From positions 1-64,000 of the forward strand of contig JAAWRH010000021.1 in assembly GCA_022800935.1 (NCBI GenBank): a stretch of 64,000 nt of DNA, in the 5' to 3' direction. Shown one piece after another: positions 7,038 to 15,581 of the stretch. The notes under the pieces are model-generated. The model made no database searches and was not told the DNA's origin. It worked only from the letters and a program-made list of their open reading frames with translations. This DNA comes from Oscillospiraceae bacterium. Its GTDB lineage: Bacteria; Bacillota; Clostridia; Oscillospirales; Ruminococcaceae. Made by a program: the position numbers and the translations under genes. The first letter of the stretch is position 1, and each line of letters starts with the position of its first letter.

Positions 7038-9380
7038 ATGAAAAAGAGCTTTTTGATTGTCCGCTCCAACATCCGGAGGGCAAAGGGACAGACAGCCTCC
7101 ATTGTCGTTTTGATTCTCATAGCGGCCTCCATGCTCAACCTGTGGCTGATGCTTGCCATGGACTACAAGGCCAACTTTGACAGATACCACGACGCCTTCC
7201 ACGCCGAGCATGTCACCCTATCGGTGGACGGCAGAGACGGCGATCTCCGGGAGCATATCGCCCAAACGCTGGAGCGGGACAGCCGCACGGCGGAATACCG
7301 CCTGGACGACTGTATGCACATGATTGGAAACTTTTCCTACAACGGTGGGGATATAAACAGCTGGTTTGTCTTTTTGGAAAAGGAGGCCGCCCTGACCCGC
7401 TCCATCGGCCGGATGGAAATTGTGGAGGAGGGCGGCTGCACCAGCGGCGTTTATCTGCCCATGCTTTACAAAACAGACGACATTGCCGTGGGAAAGGCCG
7501 TTGAACTCTCCATCGGCAGCCATAAAGAAACCTATACGATCTGCGGCTTTTTTAACAGCGCCATGATGGGCTCCCACAACTGCTCCCTGATCGAAATGGT
7601 GCTCACGGAGGATAAATACGCGGAGCTGGAGAAAAGCGGATACGCACCTCAGGCGACCCTCTGCTCGGTGCGGCTGAAGGACAAATCCGAAAGCCTGAGC
7701 TATGAGGCGTCGCTGAAAGACGCCGTTTCGGAGCTGCGGCCCAACATCACTATGATTAGCAACAGCTATGCCCTCGTTTCCCAGTCCCGCTACATCTCCC
7801 AGATGATCTGTTCGGGGGTCATCAGTGCCATGGCCTTTTTTGTGCTCCTGATTGCCTTGGTGGTAATCGTCTCAAATATCGTCAATTACATTCAGGTCAA
7901 CATGAAAAATCTCGGCGTACTGAAAGCCGCGGGCTATACGTCAGGCCAGCTGATCCACGCCCTTCTATTGCAATTTTTGAGCCTGACCGTCTTTGCAGCG
8001 ATCCTTGGCGCGGTGGGGTCGTACCTCCTGTTTCCCGCGGTCAACACCATGATGATCACCCAGACGGGCATCCCCTATACCGTGCGCTTTCTTCCAGTCC
8101 CCCTCATTCTCTCCCTTGCCGTATTGGCCGGAGCCGTGGCGCTGGCCGTATGGCTTGCGGCCCGCAGAATCAAACACATCGAGCCGATTGCCGCCCTCCG
8201 CTCCGGCATCCAGACCCACAGCTTCAAGCGCAACCACATCCCGCTGGAGGGCACGAAAACGCCTCTCCATCTTGCTCTGGCCCTTAAAACCACCCTTTCG
8301 GGGGTAAAGCACAATCTGACGGTCTGCATTACCATGCTTGTGCTCTCCCTGGTCGTTGCGTTTTCCGGCTTGATGACCAAAAATGTCATCGCGGATATTA
8401 CCCCTTTTTTGAACCTCATTGTAGGGGAAACCGCGGACAGCTGCATCAGCGTACAGGCTGACGCCGAGGCGAATTTTTTAGCGGAGATGCAGGCGGACAG
8501 CCGGGTGGAAAAGGTCTACCTGAACCACTCCCTGTATATATCCCACATCGGCGGCGCCGAATTGATGGCCACACTCTGTGAGGATTTCTCAAAGGTGAAC
8601 AATCAAAGCACGGTCTTTGAGGGGCGGTTCCCGAAATATGACAACGAGATTGCCATCGCCGCAAAGTACGCAAGGGAAAACGGCTTTAAGGTGGGCGATG
8701 AAATTGAGTTCACCGCAAACGGCAGGGAGGAAACCTACCTGATCTGCGGCTTTACCCAGATTTCCAACAATCTGGGCCGGGACTGCCTGCTCACGCGGGC
8801 GGGTTATGAACGGCTGGGGACGCTGCCCAACACCAACTATTACCTCAACCTCACCGGCGAAACCGATATCGACGCCTTCAATCAGGAGGTCAAGGACAAA
8901 TTCGGGGATCAAATCAATACAGTCATCAACATCTTTACCACCATAGAGGGGGCGGCAAGCGTTTATGTTTCGCTGATGACGGTGATTGTGGCGGCAATTC
9001 TTGTGCTTTCCGCCGTTATCATTGCCTTTGTCCTGTATCTGCTGGTGCGGGTCATGCTCAACAACAAGCAGCGCGACTACGGCATTCTGAAATCCCTTGG
9101 GTTTACGACAGGACAGCTCATCCTGCAAACCGCCCTTTCGTTTATGCCCACCACCATTTTATCCACCGCCATTGGTCTGACCGTATCCAGCCTGGTGATA
9201 AACCCGCTGACCGCGTTATTTTTAAGCGACATAGGGATTGTAAAGTGTACCTTCACAGTCCCTGTCGGATTCATCGCGGCCGCGGGTGTCGGGCTTGTGC
9301 TGTTTGCGTTTGTGACAGTGTGCCTGCTGTCCCTGAAAATCAGAAAAATCACTCCTAGGGCCCTGCTTTCGGGGGAATAA
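7038..9380 (+). CDS. FtsX-like ABC permease
   Basis: Large membrane protein of about 780 residues with two FtsX modules: an N-terminal helix, an extracellular domain, three helices (about residues 250-380), a fourth helix near 430, a second extracellular domain, and three final helices. The layout with two FtsX domains matches Firmicute MacB-like or BceB-like exporters working with a separate ATPase. The ATG at 7038 is preceded by a modest GGTAAGGG; an in-frame ATG at 7014 would overlap the ATPase gene by 17 bases. Together with the ATPase it forms a complete two-gene transporter. Its substrate cannot be read from sequence. Confidence 0.9.
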   Translation: MKKSFLIVRSNIRRAKGQTASIVVLILIAASMLNLWLMLAMDYKANFDRYHDAFHAEHVTLSVDGRDGDLREHIAQTLERDSRTAEYRLDDCMHMIGNFSYNGGDINSWFVFLEKEAALTRSIGRMEIVEEGGCTSGVYLPMLYKTDDIAVGKAVELSIGSHKETYTICGFFNSAMMGSHNCSLIEMVLTEDKYAELEKSGYAPQATLCSVRLKDKSESLSYEASLKDAVSELRPNITMISNSYALVSQSRYISQMICSGVISAMAFFVLLIALVVIVSNIVNYIQVNMKNLGVLKAAGYTSGQLIHALLLQFLSLTVFAAILGAVGSYLLFPAVNTMMITQTGIPYTVRFLPVPLILSLAVLAGAVALAVWLAARRIKHIEPIAALRSGIQTHSFKRNHIPLEGTKTPLHLALALKTTLSGVKHNLTVCITMLVLSLVVAFSGLMTKNVIADITPFLNLIVGETADSCISVQADAEANFLAEMQADSRVEKVYLNHSLYISHIGGAELMATLCEDFSKVNNQSTVFEGRFPKYDNEIAIAAKYARENGFKVGDEIEFTANGREETYLICGFTQISNNLGRDCLLTRAGYERLGTLPNTNYYLNLTGETDIDAFNQEVKDKFGDQINTVINIFTTIEGAASVYVSLMTVIVAAILVLSAVIIAFVLYLLVRVMLNNKQRDYGILKSLGFTTGQLILQTALSFMPTTILSTAIGLTVSSLVINPLTALFLSDIGIVKCTFTVPVGFIAAAGVGLVLFAFVTVCLLSLKIRKITPRALLSGE

Positions 9381-9390
9381 AACAGAAAAG

Positions 9391-9435
9391 TCATGCTCTG
9401 AAAGCCTCATTATGGTTTTCAGAGCATGATTTTTG
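9391..9435. terminator. Bidirectional terminator
   Basis: A perfect 13-bp stem (TCATGCTCTGAAA with its complement, 9391-9403 and 9417-9429) with a 13-base loop is followed by a T-tract on the plus strand. It closes the ABC exporter operon and, from the other side, lies just past the end of the choloylglycine hydrolase gene. Confidence 0.85.
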
Positions 9436-9455
9436 TCTGTACCGGTTCAGACGCC

Positions 9456-10454
9456 CTAATTCCTGTAATCAATATCCTGCCGGTCCCCCAGTCCAAAATG
9501 CTGTATCTCCCGCCCATGGGTCAGGCGGACCGCGGAAATCCGCCGGTTCCAGGCAGGAGAAAAATAATAGACGCCACTCTCGGCGCACATCACGCTGATG
9601 CAGAGGGTCTGCTCGTACTCACAGCCCGCGGGCGTCTCCTTTGCCAGTCCTTCGGGAATTTCCACAGGGGCAAAGGCGCGGAACATCCGGGAAACGCCGT
9701 CCAGCTCGTTTTCCCCCGGAACGGCAAACTCCTTTATAAAGGCCGTGCGGACAAATCGGGAGGTGGAGGAATAATCACCCGGCAATCCGAAGCCGCCGCT
9801 CAGCCGCTCGCTGAAGGCCCGGAACTCCTGTCCGGAGATGCTCCAAGGAGGCATAGGCAGATTGGTAACACCCACATAATTGCGCAGATTGGTCCGGTGC
9901 CAAAGGTAATCGGGGCTGTTGGTCATCACCCCGATGGTGTTCCGGTGAACCGACAGTCCGTCCCGGTCCGGCTCAATGATAACCGCCTCGCCGGTCTTAT
10001 CGCTGAGGATATAATGGGCAGCCAGCGGCTTGCCCTGAATCGGTTCGTCCACCAGGGTGATATGGGCCATGGCCTCCACGGCCTCCTCCATAGAGGCGCA
10101 CCGGCTGAGCAACCACGCCAGAAGACGGCCGGGATGGACCGCCGTTGTCCCCGGCTTTTCGCCGCTTTGGTAGAACGCATACCCCGGATAGTGGAGGAGC
10201 GCCCCCATCAGTCCGGCGGAGTTTACTCCATCCACCACAATCGGCTCCCCGAAGCCGAGCACGGCCATACCCGTATAGCCAAACTGTCCCGGAGCGTCCC
10301 CGTCCTTTTTACTGAGCAAGGGTGAACAAAGAATCCCCTCCGGAACACCGATGACCCTGTTGGCGTCCAAATTTCCGAACTGATCATAGGTCCGCCCCAA
10401 AAGGTGAAGACCATTCTTTGTCTCCCACGTAAAACTGCTGCATCCAAAGTTCAT
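9456..10454 (-). CDS. Choloylglycine hydrolase family (bile salt hydrolase / penicillin V acylase)
   Basis: N-terminal nucleophile hydrolase of about 332 residues that cleaves amides, most likely deconjugating glycine- or taurine-conjugated bile acids. From the ATG at 10454, which has AGGAGG nine bases upstream, the protein starts MNFGCSSF, so a four-residue propeptide would be removed to expose Cys5, as in penicillin V acylase. The other catalytic positions are visible: Arg21 and Asp24 (GRTYD), Asn78 (GVNSAGL), Asn179 (MTNSPDY) and Arg233 in GLPGDYSSTSRFVR, a stretch typical of the family. Sequence alone does not separate bile salt hydrolase from penicillin acylase. The gene stands alone between convergent and co-directional neighbours. 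No signal peptide is seen, so it acts in the cytoplasm. Confidence 0.9.
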   Translation of the reverse strand: MNFGCSSFTWETKNGLHLLGRTYDQFGNLDANRVIGVPEGILCSPLLSKKDGDAPGQFGYTGMAVLGFGEPIVVDGVNSAGLMGALLHYPGYAFYQSGEKPGTTAVHPGRLLAWLLSRCASMEEAVEAMAHITLVDEPIQGKPLAAHYILSDKTGEAVIIEPDRDGLSVHRNTIGVMTNSPDYLWHRTNLRNYVGVTNLPMPPWSISGQEFRAFSERLSGGFGLPGDYSSTSRFVRTAFIKEFAVPGENELDGVSRMFRAFAPVEIPEGLAKETPAGCEYEQTLCISVMCAESGVYYFSPAWNRRISAVRLTHGREIQHFGLGDRQDIDYRN

Positions 10455-10564
10455 AGACATCAACCTCCTTTTCCTATTTTGCGCTGAAGTCTATGAATTA
10501 TCAGCTTTTCAATGCTGTGTCTGCCGGGACAGATGGCATTTTGTGATTCGTCCCCCTTTCCTGC

Positions 10565-11527
10565 TCAACGCTTGGGCTCCAGCCTTATGCTCCCGCTGGT
10601 AATTTTAAACTGGTATTCCTTCTCTCCACGGCCTGTCACCTGTTTCCCCTCACTGTCCACATAGGGAAACTCATTGTAAAAATGGCCGCTGGAAACCTTG
10701 CAGGCAATCGAAAAGCCTGCCTCCTCCGCCTCCTTTTCCGGAAGCTCCAGGTGGACGTCTCCACTGGATACCGTACAGCTCAGCGCCTCCGGCAGGGTGG
10801 AGGAAACCACGTCAATCTCACCGCTGGTGCATCCCAGCTCCCCCTGGGATAGCCCGCCCTCAAAGGAGAAGTCCCCGGAGGACACCGACGCCTTCAGCGC
10901 AACCGGCTCTCCAACGGTCTCGATATCCATCTCCCCAGAGGTCAGCTTTGCCTTCACCTTTCCGGCCACAGCGTCCTTGAGCACAAAATCCCCGCTGCTG
11001 ACATACAGGCCCATCTCCTCCGCCGAAACGGAATCCAGCACCGCTTCCCCGCTGGCAAGGCGGAGGTTCAGGGCATCCAGTTCCATCCCGCCGCAGTAAA
11101 AGGAGCCAGAGCCAATCCCCACATCCAATTCCCTCACAGCGTCCTTGGGAAGATACAGGTCAATCTCCTGCCGGATGGAGCCAAAGGAAATCCATCCGCC
11201 TCCCTTGACGCTGATGCTGGTGGAATTCCCCGATTCCACCACATCCAGGCGGGGCTTTGGCCCGATGTGAATTCCCCGTATTTTGGTTTTCATCTGAACA
11301 TAGGGGACGCCGTCCTCCTCCAGGTGGACGGTAAAGGCACCGCTGCCGGAGGAAATGTCCAGTTTTTCCAGCTTATCCGCTTTCAGCTCAACCCTTTGTT
11401 GAGCCGATGAATCCCCTTCTGTATAGGAAGCGCTTTCCTCAACCTTTACAGAAGCTGAAGTACACCCTGTCAGGGCGCCCAGCACGGCCAATCCCGCCGC
11501 GATAAGACCTTTTAAATTCATATTCAC
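10565..11527 (-). CDS. Lipoprotein with DUF4097-type beta-strand repeats
   Basis: A secreted lipoprotein of about 320 residues. The signal peptide ends LGALTGC, so the Cys is lipid-anchored. The rest is a regular repeat of about 20 residues with the theme (S)SG-(D/E/S)-hydrophobic, seen as SSGSGAFTV, GSGSFYC, ASGEAVL, SSGDFVL, TSGEMDI, SSGDFSF, TSGEIDV, SSGDVHL, SSGHFY and TSGSIRL. Such repeats form a right-handed beta-helix in DUF4097/GIN-domain proteins. I prefer the GTG start at 11527, eight bases after AGGAG; an ATG lies six bases further in. Ligand and role are unknown; these proteins are often linked to envelope stress or adhesion. Confidence 0.8.
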   Translation of the reverse strand: MNMNLKGLIAAGLAVLGALTGCTSASVKVEESASYTEGDSSAQQRVELKADKLEKLDISSGSGAFTVHLEEDGVPYVQMKTKIRGIHIGPKPRLDVVESGNSTSISVKGGGWISFGSIRQEIDLYLPKDAVRELDVGIGSGSFYCGGMELDALNLRLASGEAVLDSVSAEEMGLYVSSGDFVLKDAVAGKVKAKLTSGEMDIETVGEPVALKASVSSGDFSFEGGLSQGELGCTSGEIDVVSSTLPEALSCTVSSGDVHLELPEKEAEEAGFSIACKVSSGHFYNEFPYVDSEGKQVTGRGEKEYQFKITSGSIRLEPKR

Positions 11528-11632
11528 AGTATCTGCTCCTTTCGTACTGTCTTCCCTGGTCAACAGGAAAAAACTGCCTTTATCTATCATAACAAGATTC
11601 CAGGTAATTTCACGTCAGAATTTGAAAAAAGT

Positions 11633-13012
11633 TCAGACTTCGTGGGCGGATTTCTCCTTCAGCTCCTTCCAGATGGTCAGCAGCATGGTGATGTAGCAGG
11701 CCCCGCCGCCGATGAAGTTGGAAATCGGCTCGGCCAGGAAAACCCCCGTTACCCCCAAACCGAACATCCGGGGCAGGATAAGGGTCAGGGGCATGACGAT
11801 AAACGCTTTCCGCAGCAGGGAGAAGAATACCGCCTGTTTGGAGCGCCCCAACGCCACGGCGGAGGACTGGCCCGCCATCTGCCCGGCCATCATGAAAAAG
11901 CCAAAGAAATAGACGTGCATCGAGGGGACGCAGGCGGCCACCAGCTCCGGCTCGTTGTTGAACAGGTGGATGAACCACTCCGGAAACAGCAGCAGGCAGA
12001 GCCAGACGGTGGAGAGCACCGTAATGGCGGCGACGGACATAAACCGAATGCCCGCCTGAACCCGGCGATACTTCCCCGCGCCGTAGTTGTACCCCATCAC
12101 CGGCTGGGAGGCGCTGGTCAGCCCGCTGACCGGTACGGTGGCAATCTCCCTGATAGAGTTGATAATGGTCATGACCCCCACATAAAGGTCGCCGCCGAAC
12201 CGCTGGAGGGTGGCGTTGCAGACCACCTGGACGCCGCTGTTGGTGATTGCCATAAAGAACCCGGAGGAGCCCAGGGCGGCAATCTCCCCCACCAGGGCGG
12301 GCTGAATCCTCATGGAGGCGGTGCGGAGCCTGATTTTCGCCCTTTTTCCACAGAGGAAGGAAACCGCCCACACCGAGGAAACGCACTGGGAGATTACCGT
12401 TGCCAAAGCCGCTCCCCTGACGCCCCAGTGGAAGACGAAGATAAAGAGGGGGTCCAGGGCAATGTTGACCACCGCCCCCAACAGGACGGTCAGCATCCCG
12501 GTGCGCCCAAAGCCCTGGGCGTTGATAAAGCTGTTCATCCCCAAGCTGGACATGGCGAAGACGCTGCCGCAGATGTAAATGGCAATATACTGGTCGGCGT
12601 AGGGGAAAGTGACATCGCTGGCCCCAAACAGATAGAGGAGGGGACGCTTGAAGATTAGAATCATCGCTGTCAGCAGCACCGCGGTAACGAGGAGGAGGGA
12701 AAAGGAATTGCCCATAATGGTTTCCGCCCTCTTCTCCTCCCCCTTCCCCCAGGAGATGGAAAAGAGTGGCGCGCCGCCACTGCCGAACAGGTTAGTAAAG
12801 GCGGTGACGATGCAGATGATGGGAAAGGTCAGTCCGACGCCGGTGAGGGCGTTGGCGGCCGCGCCGGGGATATGACCTATATACATGCGATCCACCACAT
12901 TGTACATGGCGTGGATGAGCTGAGCGACAATCATGGGGAAGGCCAACCGGAGGATACTGCGGGAAACGGGGCCTTCCAGGAAGCTGCTTTTATCCGAAGA
13001 GGAGAGGGTCAT
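11633..13012 (-). CDS. MATE family multidrug efflux transporter
   Basis: Integral membrane antiporter of about 459 residues with twelve predicted helices in two homologous halves, each beginning with a VxxLIHAMYNVVDRMYIG-like segment and GxxGAALATVIS-like motif, as in the DinF/NorM-related branch of Firmicutes. It should export cationic drugs or metabolites using sodium or proton gradients. The ATG at 13012 gives the normal N-terminus; the frame extends 23 codons upstream without a better start. A strong promoter and a hairpin with T-tract lie directly upstream, so expression may be attenuated. Confidence 0.9.
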   Translation of the reverse strand: MTLSSSDKSSFLEGPVSRSILRLAFPMIVAQLIHAMYNVVDRMYIGHIPGAAANALTGVGLTFPIICIVTAFTNLFGSGGAPLFSISWGKGEEKRAETIMGNSFSLLLVTAVLLTAMILIFKRPLLYLFGASDVTFPYADQYIAIYICGSVFAMSSLGMNSFINAQGFGRTGMLTVLLGAVVNIALDPLFIFVFHWGVRGAALATVISQCVSSVWAVSFLCGKRAKIRLRTASMRIQPALVGEIAALGSSGFFMAITNSGVQVVCNATLQRFGGDLYVGVMTIINSIREIATVPVSGLTSASQPVMGYNYGAGKYRRVQAGIRFMSVAAITVLSTVWLCLLLFPEWFIHLFNNEPELVAACVPSMHVYFFGFFMMAGQMAGQSSAVALGRSKQAVFFSLLRKAFIVMPLTLILPRMFGLGVTGVFLAEPISNFIGGGACYITMLLTIWKELKEKSAHEV

Positions 13013-13061
13013 TAAGATAGCACCTGCTTTCAAACACACTGCTGTATACTGTAAATGATTT

Positions 13062-13092
13062 AAAAAAACAGAGGGCGGCATAACGCTGCCCT
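13062..13092 (-). terminator. Attenuator-like hairpin in MATE gene leader
   Basis: Read on the minus strand, AGGGCAGC pairs with GCCGCCCT (13072-13092) and is followed by seven T residues (13062-13068). It starts almost at the expected transcription start of the MATE gene, before any coding sequence. It could terminate most transcripts and be overridden by ribosome or RNA-binding events. No known riboswitch aptamer fits in so short a leader. Confidence 0.55.
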
Positions 13093-13097
13093 AAATA

Positions 13098-13126
13098 AGT
13101 ATAAAATACTCTCACAAATCTGTCAA
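13098..13126 (-). promoter_or_regulatory. Promoter of MATE gene
   Basis: TTGACA (13121-13126, minus strand) and TATACT (13098-13103) with a 17-base spacer form a consensus-like sigma-A promoter. A second hairpin with a T-tract on the minus strand (13131-13164) ends at the -35 and would insulate it from upstream transcription. Confidence 0.8.
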
Positions 13127-13213
13127 CTTCAAAAAAAGCCCGAAAGTCAGATTGACATTCAGGCCCCTCGCACCTATACTGATATTAAGTTAAAAAAACG
13201 GTGGCGCAGCAGC

Positions 13214-13873
13214 ATGACACTGACAGAAGCGATGCAAGCAAGGCACACCGTCCGCAAATACACCAGCGCACCCCTCCCGGCGGAGCTGATTTCCAAGCTG
13301 AATGACCGCATCAAAGAGAACAACCAAAAGCACGGCGTATCCATCAAGCTGATCACCGGCGACGAAGCCGTCCTGGGCCCGTTGATCAAGCTGATTCTGG
13401 CCAAGGGGGTAAAAAACTATTTTCTCTTGGCGGGTTCGGATACCCCGGAGCTGGGGGAACGCCTTGGCTGCAGCAGCGCGGACCTGATGCTGTACGCCCA
13501 GACGCTGGGGCTGAACACCTGGTGGGTCGGCGGCACCTACAGCCGGAAGAGCGCAGCGGAAAAGGCGGAGGACAATAAAGTGATCGGCATTGTGGCCGTG
13601 GGATACGGGGTGGAGCAGGGAAGGCCCCATAAGAGCAAAGCCCCTGAGGAGGTCAGCTCCTACGAGGGGGAGGCCCCCGGATGGTTCCGGGAAGGGGCCA
13701 AAGCTGCCCTTCTTGCTCCTACCGCATTGAATAAGCAGGCTTTTTTCATCAAAGGACATGATGGAAAAGTATCCATTACCTGCGACAACGGCATTTTTAC
13801 CGGGGCTGATCTGGGGCTGGTAAAGTACCATTTTGAGCTTGGCGCGGGAATTGATAATTTTGAGTGGGAGTAA
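13214..13873 (+). CDS. Nitroreductase family protein
   Basis: FMN-binding oxidoreductase-like protein of 219 residues. The N-terminus TLTEAMQARHTVRKYTS is the classical nitroreductase opening with the Arg and Lys/Arg contacts to FMN phosphate, and LGLNTWWVGG with IVAVGYG are the conserved middle and C-terminal parts. It is of the Firmicute putative TM nitroreductase type, with the substrate unknown. The ribosome binding site before the ATG is weak. It is followed eight bases later by the pyrophosphatase-like gene, so the two are probably co-transcribed. Confidence 0.85.
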   Translation: MTLTEAMQARHTVRKYTSAPLPAELISKLNDRIKENNQKHGVSIKLITGDEAVLGPLIKLILAKGVKNYFLLAGSDTPELGERLGCSSADLMLYAQTLGLNTWWVGGTYSRKSAAEKAEDNKVIGIVAVGYGVEQGRPHKSKAPEEVSSYEGEAPGWFREGAKAALLAPTALNKQAFFIKGHDGKVSITCDNGIFTGADLGLVKYHFELGAGIDNFEWE

Positions 13874-13880
13874 TGGATAT

Positions 13881-14204
13881 ATGATTGGAGACATTGTCAC
13901 CGTCACGGTGGACCGCCCCCTGGGGAGCTATCACCCAGAACACAAAGATATGTACTACCCGATTAACTACGGCTATGTTGCGGGCATCATGGCGCCGGAC
14001 GGAGAAGAACAGGACGCATACATATTAGGCATCGATAAAGCGGTGGAGAGCTTTACCGGCAAAATCATCGCCATCATCCACAGGCTGGACGATGTAGAGG
14101 ACAAATGGGTCGTCTGCCCTGAAAGCATGACCTTCAGCAGAGAAGAAATCATGGAAAAGGTAAAATTTCAGGAGCAGTATTTCCAGTCTGAAATCATCAT
14201 GTGA
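13881..14204 (+). CDS. Inorganic pyrophosphatase-like protein
   Basis: A small protein of 107 residues that matches the beta-barrel core of soluble family I inorganic pyrophosphatase: VTVTVDRPLGS, then the Lys/Tyr-bearing YPINYGYVAG, then DGEEQDAYILG in the place of the metal-binding DGDPxD motif. It is shorter than the usual 170 residues and the acidic cluster is altered, so a related regulatory or divergent phosphatase activity is possible. The ATG at 13881 is chosen with GGGAG seven or more bases upstream; a longer in-frame extension overlaps the nitroreductase gene and is unlikely. Confidence 0.65.
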   Translation: MIGDIVTVTVDRPLGSYHPEHKDMYYPINYGYVAGIMAPDGEEQDAYILGIDKAVESFTGKIIAIIHRLDDVEDKWVVCPESMTFSREEIMEKVKFQEQYFQSEIIM

Positions 14205-14214
14205 CAAATGTTCC

Positions 14215-14814
14215 TCAATGACACTTCAAAAAGTGCAGGAATGACAAAATACTGATAGGACAAAAATACAAGCACCAAAATTCTAAAACCGCCACGCCTA
14301 TCCATGGTGAACTGCCTGCTTTGAATAATCCAAGCATAGGAACAATCAAACAGGATATAAAAAACACCCCATGTATCATGAGAAGATATTTCAGCCACTT
14401 ATCTGGTTTCGACTGTGGTTTTATCGTTAATCCGGCAAAGAAGGTAGCTAATGCCATAACGGCGTAACCTAATAAGTCGTAGTTAAACAGCAGTCCGCAT
14501 TGCTGAAAATCAAGAAGCGCAGCGGCCTGCTGGGTTAAATCATTTAGCCGGACGGTCGTTAGCTGTGTAAAATAAACCAATAAAATGATAGCCGCATATA
14601 CAGCGGCAAAAGCCATTGAAGCATAACCCGATACTTTAGCTTCCTTTTCGGCAAAGTAAGCGTATCCACACATCATGACTACAAAACTGAACGCAATCAA
14701 CATGGATGAGAAATAACTCCCAAATGCAAAGCCAAACAGCATAGATATAGCGAAGCTGATTACAGCAACAGCATTGACAGCAGAACTCCACATTCCTATT
14801 TTTCGATTCATCAT
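14215..14814 (-). CDS. Six-helix membrane protein of unknown function
   Basis: A 199-residue protein that is almost wholly hydrophobic, with about six transmembrane helices (near 10-30, 34-52, 64-84, 112-132, 141-163, 168-190). I recognise no catalytic motif. It lies convergent to the pyrophosphatase-like gene and upstream of nothing on its strand. AGGGA stands seven bases before the first of two ATG codons. Possibly a DUF4386-like or general small integral membrane protein; not assigned. Confidence 0.6.
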   Translation of the reverse strand: MMNRKIGMWSSAVNAVAVISFAISMLFGFAFGSYFSSMLIAFSFVVMMCGYAYFAEKEAKVSGYASMAFAAVYAAIILLVYFTQLTTVRLNDLTQQAAALLDFQQCGLLFNYDLLGYAVMALATFFAGLTIKPQSKPDKWLKYLLMIHGVFFISCLIVPMLGLFKAGSSPWIGVAVLEFWCLYFCPISILSFLHFLKCH

Positions 14815-14832
14815 TTTTCATTCCCTGCCCAC

Positions 14833-15105
14833 CTACATACCGAACAAATCGGCATGTGTGCCTGTTCGGTATAAGTACAGCTCGCCCTTATCCTGTTTGT
14901 ATATCAACAGCCAATCGGGAGAAACATGGCACTCCCGATACCCGACATAATTTCCGTTGAGATTTTGATCTGTGTTTTTAGGTGGCAGTGTGGCCGGAAT
15001 TCTTAAAATATCAATGACCTGCTGCAAAAGCACCATATCATAGCGGCGTTTTACGCATATCTTGAAATCCTTCTTGAATCTGCTGGAATATCGAACATCA
15101 AGCAT
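14833..15105 (-). CDS. YafQ-family toxin (type II toxin-antitoxin mRNA interferase)
   Basis: A 90-residue RelE/YafQ-like ribosome-dependent endoribonuclease. The family signature is clear: SRFKKDFK near the N-terminus, CHVSPDWLLIY in the middle and RTGTHADLFG at the C-terminus with the catalytic His. It begins two bases after the antitoxin stop, with GGAGG seven bases upstream lying inside the antitoxin gene, so the two are translationally coupled. Activity should be neutralised by the product of the upstream gene. Confidence 0.88.
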   Translation of the reverse strand: MLDVRYSSRFKKDFKICVKRRYDMVLLQQVIDILRIPATLPPKNTDQNLNGNYVGYRECHVSPDWLLIYKQDKGELYLYRTGTHADLFGM

Positions 15106-15107
15106 CG

Positions 15108-15317
15108 TCAATCCTCCATCAGCTCCGCAAAAAGGTCCTTGGTAGAGCCGCTGAACCTGTGTCCGCCGCCATTGTCCAGTTCTTCCATCGCCTCCAGCGT
15201 GCCGGTGTTTGGCATCTCATCCGGAATCGCTGCCCCTTGTAGGTAGGAAATGACATAAAAAAGCCGGTTCTCCGGTATCTGATCTATCAGATTCTTTGCT
15301 AATTCTCGATTGCTCAC
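15108..15317 (-). CDS. Antitoxin of the YafQ-type pair
   Basis: A 69-residue acidic protein encoded directly upstream of the toxin. Its N-terminal SNRELAKNLIDQIPENRLFYVISYLQGAA segment is the short helix pattern often seen in clostridial RelB/DinJ-associated antitoxins, followed by a flexible acidic region that would wrap the toxin. Assignment depends mainly on position and size. A consensus-like promoter lies upstream at 15379-15407, and autorepression by the complex would be expected. Confidence 0.75.
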   Translation of the reverse strand: MSNRELAKNLIDQIPENRLFYVISYLQGAAIPDEMPNTGTLEAMEELDNGGGHRFSGSTKDLFAELMED

Positions 15318-15378
15318 ATTCTATCCTTCCCTTCATTGGCCTATTATTATGTGTTAATCCCTTTGCCGGTACAGTCCT

Positions 15379-15407
15379 ATTATACACCCGGAACCAACAA
15401 TTCACAA
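15379..15407 (-). promoter_or_regulatory. Promoter of toxin-antitoxin operon
   Basis: TTGTGA (15402-15407, minus strand) and TATAAT (15379-15384) are 17 bases apart, about 60 bases before the antitoxin start. Confidence 0.65.
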
Positions 15408-15442
15408 TCACATAAAACCCAAAATATTTTCCCATTTTCCTA

Positions 15443-15471
15443 TTGTCTTTCCCCTCTTCTTATGGTATACT
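15443..15471 (+). promoter_or_regulatory. Promoter of glycerol-3-phosphate dehydrogenase operon
   Basis: TTGTCT (15443-15448) and TATACT (15466-15471) with a 17-base spacer. It drives a leader of roughly 155 bases that contains a strong terminator before the first gene. Confidence 0.7.
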
Positions 15472-15512
15472 CTTTATAACAAATTCATAAATCGTTTGCC
15501 AGAGAATTGAGA

Positions 15513-15581
15513 GTCGGCACAAACAGAAAAGGGCCTGAGGATACCATATCCCGCCAGGCTGGTGTTTGTGTCGGCTTTTTT
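15513..15581 (+). promoter_or_regulatory. Leader terminator (candidate GlpP-type antitermination site)
   Basis: A 13-bp outer stem (15513-15525 with 15563-15575, all pairs Watson-Crick or G-U) encloses a second internal hairpin and is followed by six T residues. It lies between the promoter and the first gene, so readthrough must be controlled. In Bacillus subtilis glpD a similar leader hairpin is relieved by the antiterminator GlpP with glycerol-3-phosphate; the nature of the operon here makes this a sensible parallel, not a demonstrated one. Confidence 0.65.

Noticed and set aside
13190-13906. A 238-codon minus-strand frame over the nitroreductase gene
   Set aside because: The plus-strand nitroreductase has a family signature and the minus-strand product has none.
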